This document shows, in pieces, positions 29,943-34,023 of a DNA stretch of 34,023 bases (its first letter is position 1; each line of letters opens with the position of its first letter). The notes under the pieces are model-generated. The model was given only the letters and a program-made list of their open reading frames with translations. It searched no databases and had not been told where the DNA came from. The stretch comes from an uncultured beta proteobacterium (GTDB taxonomy: Bacteria > Pseudomonadota > Gammaproteobacteria > Burkholderiales > Burkholderiaceae_C). A program made the translations under genes and the position numbers. The stretch spans positions 1 through 34,023 of the forward strand of contig CAIYDK010000151.1 in the NCBI GenBank assembly GCA_903924955.1, read 5' to 3'.

Positions 29943-30797
29943 TCAGGCTTGAACGACCCGTTGGGTCTGCGTGCCCAGACCGTCAATGCCCAAATGCAGG
30001 GTCTGGCCGGCCCGCAAAAATACCGGTGGCTTTTGGCCCATGCCCACGCCGGGTGGCGTGCCAGTGGAGATGACATCACCGCTTTGCAGGCTCATGAAGC
30101 GGCTCAGGTAACTGATCAGGAACGGAACCTGGTAGACCATGGTGGCGGTGGAGCCATCCTGAAAGCGCTTGCCGTCCACCTCAAGCCACAGTCGCAGAGC
30201 CTGTGGGTTGGGTACCTCGTCGGTAGTCACCAGCCAGGGGCCCATGGGGCCAAACGTGTCGCAACCCTTGCCCTTGTCCCAGGTGCCGCTGCGCTCGATC
30301 TGGAATTCACGCTCGGACACATCGTTGACGATGCAATAGCCCGCCACATGGTTCATGGCGTCGGCTTCCGCGATGTAGCGCCCACCTTGGCCAATGACCA
30401 CGCCGAGTTCCACTTCCCAGTCGGTCTTGACCGAACCACGCGGAATCTCCACGGCATCGTCCGGCCCCACGATGGCACTGGTCCACTTGTTGAAGACCAC
30501 GGGTTCGGGGGGCACCTGCATGCCCGCCTCGGCGGCGTGGTCAGAGTAGTTCAGGCCAATGCAGATCAGTTTGCCGGTACGCGCTACGCAGGGCCCCAGG
30601 CGCAACTCCTTTTGTGGTTGGCCGGCCACCAGAGGCAGGGCGCTCAGGTCCAGTTTCTTGAGACGGTCGAGTTGGGCGGGCAGGAGCACATCGCCGCCGA
30701 TGTCGTCTACCACGCCCGACAGATCACGTACATGTCCTTGTGCATCCAGTGCACCGGGTTTTTCATGGCCTGGGGGGCCAAAGCGAACAAGTTTCAT
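29943..30797 (-). CDS. Fumarylacetoacetate hydrolase family protein
   Basis: The 284-residue protein has the short N-terminal domain (MKLVRFGPPGHEKPGALD) and FAH catalytic domain with IGLNYSDHAAEAG, the metal-ligand stretch DWEVELGVVIG, GYCIVNDVSEREFQ and STGTPPGVGMGQKP. Length and N-terminus match the subgroup annotated as ureidoglycolate lyase or 2,4-diketo-3-deoxy-acid hydrolase. Family members use Mg2+ to cleave C-C bonds or hydrate 2-keto acids. No catabolic neighbour is present to define a substrate. GGAA lies six bases before the ATG. An intrinsic terminator separates it from the ppiC-type gene upstream. Confidence 0.87.
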   Translation of the reverse strand: MKLVRFGPPGHEKPGALDAQGHVRDLSGVVDDIGGDVLLPAQLDRLKKLDLSALPLVAGQPQKELRLGPCVARTGKLICIGLNYSDHAAEAGMQVPPEPVVFNKWTSAIVGPDDAVEIPRGSVKTDWEVELGVVIGQGGRYIAEADAMNHVAGYCIVNDVSEREFQIERSGTWDKGKGCDTFGPMGPWLVTTDEVPNPQALRLWLEVDGKRFQDGSTATMVYQVPFLISYLSRFMSLQSGDVISTGTPPGVGMGQKPPVFLRAGQTLHLGIDGLGTQTQRVVQA

Positions 30798-30810
30798 GGC
30801 AATTCCAATG

Positions 30811-30835
30811 GAAAAACGCGGCCGTAGCCGCGTTT
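30811..30835 (-). terminator. Intrinsic terminator after the ppiC-type gene
   Basis: On the minus strand AAACGCGGC pairs perfectly with GCCGCGTTT (9-bp stem, 4-base loop), and the second arm runs into TTTTT. It lies 29 bases after the stop of the ppiC-type gene and before the FAH gene, so it should end the selO-msrB-yciB-bolA-ppiC transcript. Confidence 0.8.
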
Positions 30836-30863
30836 CATGGGGATCTGGAGCTAAGCGTTCAGC

Positions 30864-31646
30864 TTATTCGATCTTGGCCTTGGCGCGCAACTCTTCCTGG
30901 TATTTGCCAATCTTCTGCTGTTGCAGCTGTTGGGAAATCTGGGGCTTCACGTCGTCAAATTTTGGCAACTGGGCGTCACGGATGTCGTCCAGGCGAATGA
31001 TGTGGTAACCGAACTGGGTTTTCACCGGCGTTTCGGTCATCTTGCCTTTGGTCAAGGCGATCAGTGCCTCCGAGAATTCTTTCACGTAATTGCCGGGGTT
31101 GGCCCAATCCAGGTCGCCACCCTTGGCGCCGGAGCCTGGGTCCTTGGACGACTTTTTGGCGATTTCATCAAACTTGCCACCCTTTTTGAGCTGGGCAATG
31201 ATGGCCTTGGCCTGATCTTCCTTTTCTACCAGGATGTGGCGCGCCTTGTATTCCTTGCCAGAGTTCGCAGCAGCAAACTTGTCGTATTCAGCCTTGATTT
31301 CTTCGTCGGTGACGGGGTTCTTTTTCTGATAATCCCCAAACAGTTCGCGAATCAGAATGGCCTGGCGCGCCAGTTCGATCTGGGTCTTGAAGTCTTCGGT
31401 GGCATCCAGGCCGCGCACTTGGGCCTCTTGCATGAAGATTTCGCGGGCGATGACTTCATCCTTGAGTTGGCCTTGCATTTCGGGCGTTACCGGGCGCCCT
31501 GAGCGCTTGACCTGCTCTGCCAACGCTTCCACGCGGGACTTCGGAATGGCCTTGCCATTGACGATGGCCACGTTTTGGGCCCACGCCGCAGGTGCTGCCG
31601 CCAACAAGGTGGCAGTTGCGAGTACGGACAAAATTTGCTTCTTCAT
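30864..31646 (-). CDS. Periplasmic peptidyl-prolyl cis-trans isomerase, parvulin (PpiC/SurA) type
   Basis: The 260-residue protein has a Sec signal peptide ending AAPAAWAQN, a helical N-terminal chaperone-like domain (about 25-125) and a rotamase domain: ARHILVEKEDQAKAIIAQLKKGGKFDEIA, GAKGGDLDWANPG and QFGYHIIRLDD. It is expected to speed proline isomerisation in exported proteins in the periplasm. GAAGGAA lies just before the ATG. It follows bolA by 46 bases. An AT-rich patch in that gap might hold an extra promoter, but only weak hexamers are seen. Confidence 0.9.
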   Translation of the reverse strand: MKKQILSVLATATLLAAAPAAWAQNVAIVNGKAIPKSRVEALAEQVKRSGRPVTPEMQGQLKDEVIAREIFMQEAQVRGLDATEDFKTQIELARQAILIRELFGDYQKKNPVTDEEIKAEYDKFAAANSGKEYKARHILVEKEDQAKAIIAQLKKGGKFDEIAKKSSKDPGSGAKGGDLDWANPGNYVKEFSEALIALTKGKMTETPVKTQFGYHIIRLDDIRDAQLPKFDDVKPQISQQLQQQKIGKYQEELRAKAKIE

Positions 31647-31692
31647 GCGATTTCCTTCAGGGATACAAATAAATAATTGCCAATAAGGCGCT

Positions 31693-31983
31693 TTAAACCA
31701 GAGGTTTGGTTGGCGATTCTTCGGTCTCTATGGCCAGTGCATGCAGCCCCTGGTCAATGAAATCTTGCAGCGCATCATACACAAGGCGGTGACGTGCAAC
31801 CCGGGACAGCCCTGTAAAACTATGTGAAGCCACTTTGACACGGAAATGCGTGCCAAAACCGGTGCCATTGGCTCCGGCGTGGCCGTTGTGCTGGTAACTC
31901 TCGTCCAGAACCTCCAGTCGGGTGGGGGACAGACGCTCGCGCAGTCGCTGTTCGAGTTCGGTGGCGGTAGGGCCTTTGCTCAT
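31693..31983 (-). CDS. BolA family protein
   Basis: The 96-residue protein has the BolA fold signature: an N-terminal helix [26 protein letters not shown], the loop with [28 protein letters not shown], and HALAIETE at the end. BolA proteins bind monothiol glutaredoxins and 2Fe-2S clusters and act in iron and stress control. The conserved His in VARHRLVY is a likely ligand. The start overlaps the yciB stop as ATGA. Confidence 0.88.
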   Translation of the reverse strand: MSKGPTATELEQRLRERLSPTRLEVLDESYQHNGHAGANGTGFGTHFRVKVASHSFTGLSRVARHRLVYDALQDFIDQGLHALAIETEESPTKPLV

Positions 31984-32534
31984 GGCGATGCTTCCTTTTC
32001 TTTGTCATCTCCACCCCGCAGGTGGGGCGCGATATAGATGCCCTGTCCAATAATGAATGCCAGCGGGAATATGTAGCCCCACAGCTTGAACGTTACCCAT
32101 TGTTCGGTGGTGTAGTTCAGAACGACATAGGCGTTCAGGATCGACATAAACGCGTTGTAGGCTATCCAAACCACATTGAGGCGGTGCCAGACGGCGTCAG
32201 GCAGCTCCAACTGATGGCCCATCAGCATTTTCAGGAAGTTTTTCTTCAATACCCAGACCGCAATCGCCAGTGCGATGGCCATTGCCGCGTATAAAACGGT
32301 GGGTTTCCACTTGATAAAGCGGTCATCGTGCAACGCCAGCGTCAGTGTGCCAAACACCAGTACCAACGCCAGGGTAATCTTGTACATGGTCGGCACCTTG
32401 CGGTCGACCGCGTACATGATGGCAACCTGCAGAACGGTCGTTGCCATCAGAACGCCGGTGCCGACATAGATATCGTAAAACTTGTACGCGCCTACAAATA
32501 GCAGGATGGGGAAAAAATCAATCAGTATTTTCAT
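31980..32534 (-). CDS. yciB: Inner-membrane septation protein A (YciB/IspZ)
   Basis: The 184-residue protein has about five transmembrane segments and the family start [21 protein letters not shown], then [20 protein letters not shown] and a C-terminal [20 protein letters not shown]. YciB is an inner-membrane protein tied to septation and envelope integrity. The ATG at 32534 overlaps the msrB stop as ATGA and begins the canonical N-terminus; the ORF-track form (32570) adds 12 residues that lie in msrB. Confidence 0.92.
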   Translation of the reverse strand: MKILIDFFPILLFVGAYKFYDIYVGTGVLMATTVLQVAIMYAVDRKVPTMYKITLALVLVFGTLTLALHDDRFIKWKPTVLYAAMAIALAIAVWVLKKNFLKMLMGHQLELPDAVWHRLNVVWIAYNAFMSILNAYVVLNYTTEQWVTFKLWGYIFPLAFIIGQGIYIAPHLRGGDDKEKEASP

Positions 32535-32941
32535 GCAGGCGTGAAGTGTAACGAAGCCGAGTTCATGCAATAGCGCAGACCCGTGTCAGTGGGGCCGTCA
32601 TCAAACAGGTGACCCAGGTGCGCGCCACAAGTCGCACAGAGGGCCTCGGTGCGGACCATGCCGTGTGCACGGTCGGTTCGCGTTTGAACTGCGCCGTCGG
32701 CAATGGCCTCATCGAAGCTGGGCCAGCCGCATCCGGCATCGAATTTGGTGCTTGACGTGAACAGGGGTGTGTCGCAGCAGATGCAGTGGTACACGCCGTC
32801 CTTGAAGTTGTCCGCGTACTTTCCGGTAAAGGGGCGCTCGGTCGCGGCATGCCGTGTTACCTCAAAGGCGACAGATTCGGCGCCCTTGTCCTGCAGCAGG
32901 GACTTCCACTGCGGCTCGGTCTTCTGGATCGGATAGGCCAT
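32531..32941 (-). CDS. msrB: Peptide-methionine (R)-S-oxide reductase MsrB
   Basis: The 136-residue protein has all MsrB marks: two zinc-binding CxxC pairs (C53/C56 and C102/C105), [17 protein letters not shown] and the catalytic [11 protein letters not shown] with Cys125. It reduces the R form of oxidised methionine in proteins, using thioredoxin. The ATG at 32941 with AAAGAGA upstream gives the standard cytosolic N-terminus; the ORF-track start at 33046 would run inside selO. It is 22 bases after selO and coupled to yciB. Confidence 0.93.
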   Translation of the reverse strand: MAYPIQKTEPQWKSLLQDKGAESVAFEVTRHAATERPFTGKYADNFKDGVYHCICCDTPLFTSSTKFDAGCGWPSFDEAIADGAVQTRTDRAHGMVRTEALCATCGAHLGHLFDDGPTDTGLRYCMNSASLHFTPA

Positions 32942-32963
32942 GGTGATCTCTTTCGGGGTTTGA

Positions 32964-34023
32964 TCAGGAACTGCAACTGATGGAAATGCTGCCAGCCCAG
33001 TCGGGCGGGAATCCGGCAAAGGACTCGAAAGGAGGGTGTTCGTCAAATGGCTGCTCCAGCACCTTTAGGAGCTGTTCTACCACCGAGTAGTCCTTGACCC
33101 GTGCCGCCTGGATGGCCAGCTCGCCGAGGTGGTTGCGTAGCACGTATTTTGGGTTGGTTCTTAACATCAAATCGGACGTTTGCCCCCGTAGGGTATGCGC
33201 AAGCTGCTCTGAATATTGTAGCAACCACTGGTCGATTCCAGAGCGATCCATAAATAGGTCGCTGACCGATGCGTCCTCACCTCCAGGGTTTTCGTCCCGC
33301 GCTTTGACCCAGTGGCTCAGTCGGCGCCAGAAAATGGTGTAGTCCACCCGCTCGGCAGCAAGCAGCTGCAAGACCTGCTCTGCCAGTATGCGGTGACCGT
33401 CTCGATGCGCCGCAAACCCCAATTTCGCGGACATACAGGCATTGAAGGCCGTGGGGTACGCATTCTTGTAGGTTTCCAACGCGGCCACAGCCAGATCCTG
33501 TTCGCCAATCAGAGGCAGCAGCGCCTGGCCCAGGCAATACAGGTTCCAGTAGGCCACGTTGGGCTGCTTGTTGAAGGCGTAGCGACCCTGGTGGTCAGAG
33601 TGGTTGCAGATGTGGCCGGGGTCGAACCCATCCAGAAACTGAAACGGGCCATAGTCAATCGTGAGGCCCAGAATACTCATGTTGTCCGTATTCATGACGC
33701 CGTGGCAAAACCCGACGGCCTGCCACTGCGCCACCATCTTTGCCGTGCGTTCGGTGACCGCTTGCAACAGGTTGGCATAGGGGTTGCTACTGGGTTGCGT
33801 GCTGGAACCGCAATCGGGGTAGTAGCGTTCTATGACATAGTCCGCTAACTCTTTCAGCTGCGCGTGCTGGTCATGGTGACAAAAGTGCTCAAAATGGCCA
33901 AATCGGATGAAGCTCGGTGCCAGTCGCGTTACCACGGCGGCGGTTTCCATGGCTTCGCGGCGCACGGGTTCGTCTGACCCGGTCACGCACAGTGCGCGGG
34001 AGGTGGGAATGTGCAAACCGTGC
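32964..34023 (-). CDS. selO: Protein adenylyltransferase SelO (YdiU family), 5' part outside window
   Basis: The frame stays open to the right edge ([11 protein letters not shown] at the border), so about 353 codons of an expected ~480-500 are present. SelO is a pseudokinase that transfers AMP from ATP to proteins and supports redox homeostasis. Visible are [20 protein letters not shown], the metal-binding segment [17 protein letters not shown] near the middle, and the C-terminal [15 protein letters not shown]. The protein ends in SCSS; the Cys is antepenultimate, where eukaryotic SelO has selenocysteine. The ORF-track start (34016) is a TTG inside the gene, not the real start. It heads or belongs to the operon with msrB, yciB, bolA and ppiC-type. 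Confidence 0.92.
   Translation of the reverse strand, partial: HGLHIPTSRALCVTGSDEPVRREAMETAAVVTRLAPSFIRFGHFEHFCHHDQHAQLKELADYVIERYYPDCGSSTQPSSNPYANLLQAVTERTAKMVAQWQAVGFCHGVMNTDNMSILGLTIDYGPFQFLDGFDPGHICNHSDHQGRYAFNKQPNVAYWNLYCLGQALLPLIGEQDLAVAALETYKNAYPTAFNACMSAKLGFAAHRDGHRILAEQVLQLLAAERVDYTIFWRRLSHWVKARDENPGGEDASVSDLFMDRSGIDQWLLQYSEQLAHTLRGQTSDLMLRTNPKYVLRNHLGELAIQAARVKDYSVVEQLLKVLEQPFDEHPPFESFAGFPPDWAGSISISCSS

Noticed and set aside
29664-30827. 387-codon open frame on plus opposite rlhA and the FAH gene
   Set aside because: Runs across two good genes on the other strand, with antisense-type composition and no domain.

Overview
The window looks like chromosomal DNA from a betaproteobacterium of the Comamonadaceae, close to Rhodoferax, Polaromonas or Albidiferax. 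This rests on moderately high GC, the protein family versions recognised by eye, gene order, and a repeat-like sequence inside ygiQ that resembles dispersed repeats of that family. No database search was run. There are no rRNA or tRNA genes, CRISPR arrays, insertion sequences or prophage genes. Gene density is very high, with many 4-bp ATGA overlaps, and no gene-free stretch exceeds 300 bases.

Layout. 1-1042: 5' part of a CheB-CheR chemotaxis fusion (minus, runs off the edge). 1158-4297: a PadR regulator divergent from a FadH-type flavin reductase and a SnoaL-like protein, with two identical palindromic operators between them. 4318-6758: a tetrahaem c-type cytochrome built from two tandem dihaem units, the wreck of a small gene, and a YihG-type acyltransferase. 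6802-12797: an arginine/ornithine-type ABC transporter operon in the order aotJ-Q-M-O-P, followed by a three-PAS diguanylate cyclase that lies in the same reading frame as the ATPase gene, separated by one amber codon. 13004-15478: ygiQ (radical SAM) with a repeat-like insert in its linker. 15520-25182: a complete glycogen locus, glgP-glgB-glgX on minus and glgC-glgA divergent on plus. 25185-27875: a short CaiB-type CoA-transferase, a DnaQ-like exonuclease and a MOSC protein. 27903-30797: rlhA (23S rRNA hydroxylation) and a fumarylacetoacetate-hydrolase-family gene. 30864-34023: a tight operon selO-msrB-yciB-bolA-ppiC type, ending in an intrinsic terminator; selO runs off the right edge.

How the genes fit together. 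The glycogen block holds activation of glucose (GlgC), chain growth (GlgA), branching (GlgB), phosphorolysis (GlgP) and debranching (GlgX), so both synthesis and breakdown are encoded from one divergent control region. The transporter operon couples amino-acid uptake to a c-di-GMP-producing enzyme, a plausible nutrient-to-lifestyle link. The selO-msrB-bolA group suggests redox stress handling combined with envelope and fold maintenance. The most unusual points are the diguanylate cyclase placed where argR sits in Pseudomonas aot operons and its in-frame amber junction, the duplicated tetrahaem cytochrome, the decayed gene behind the acyltransferase, the PadR double operator, and the repeat-like insert inside ygiQ.
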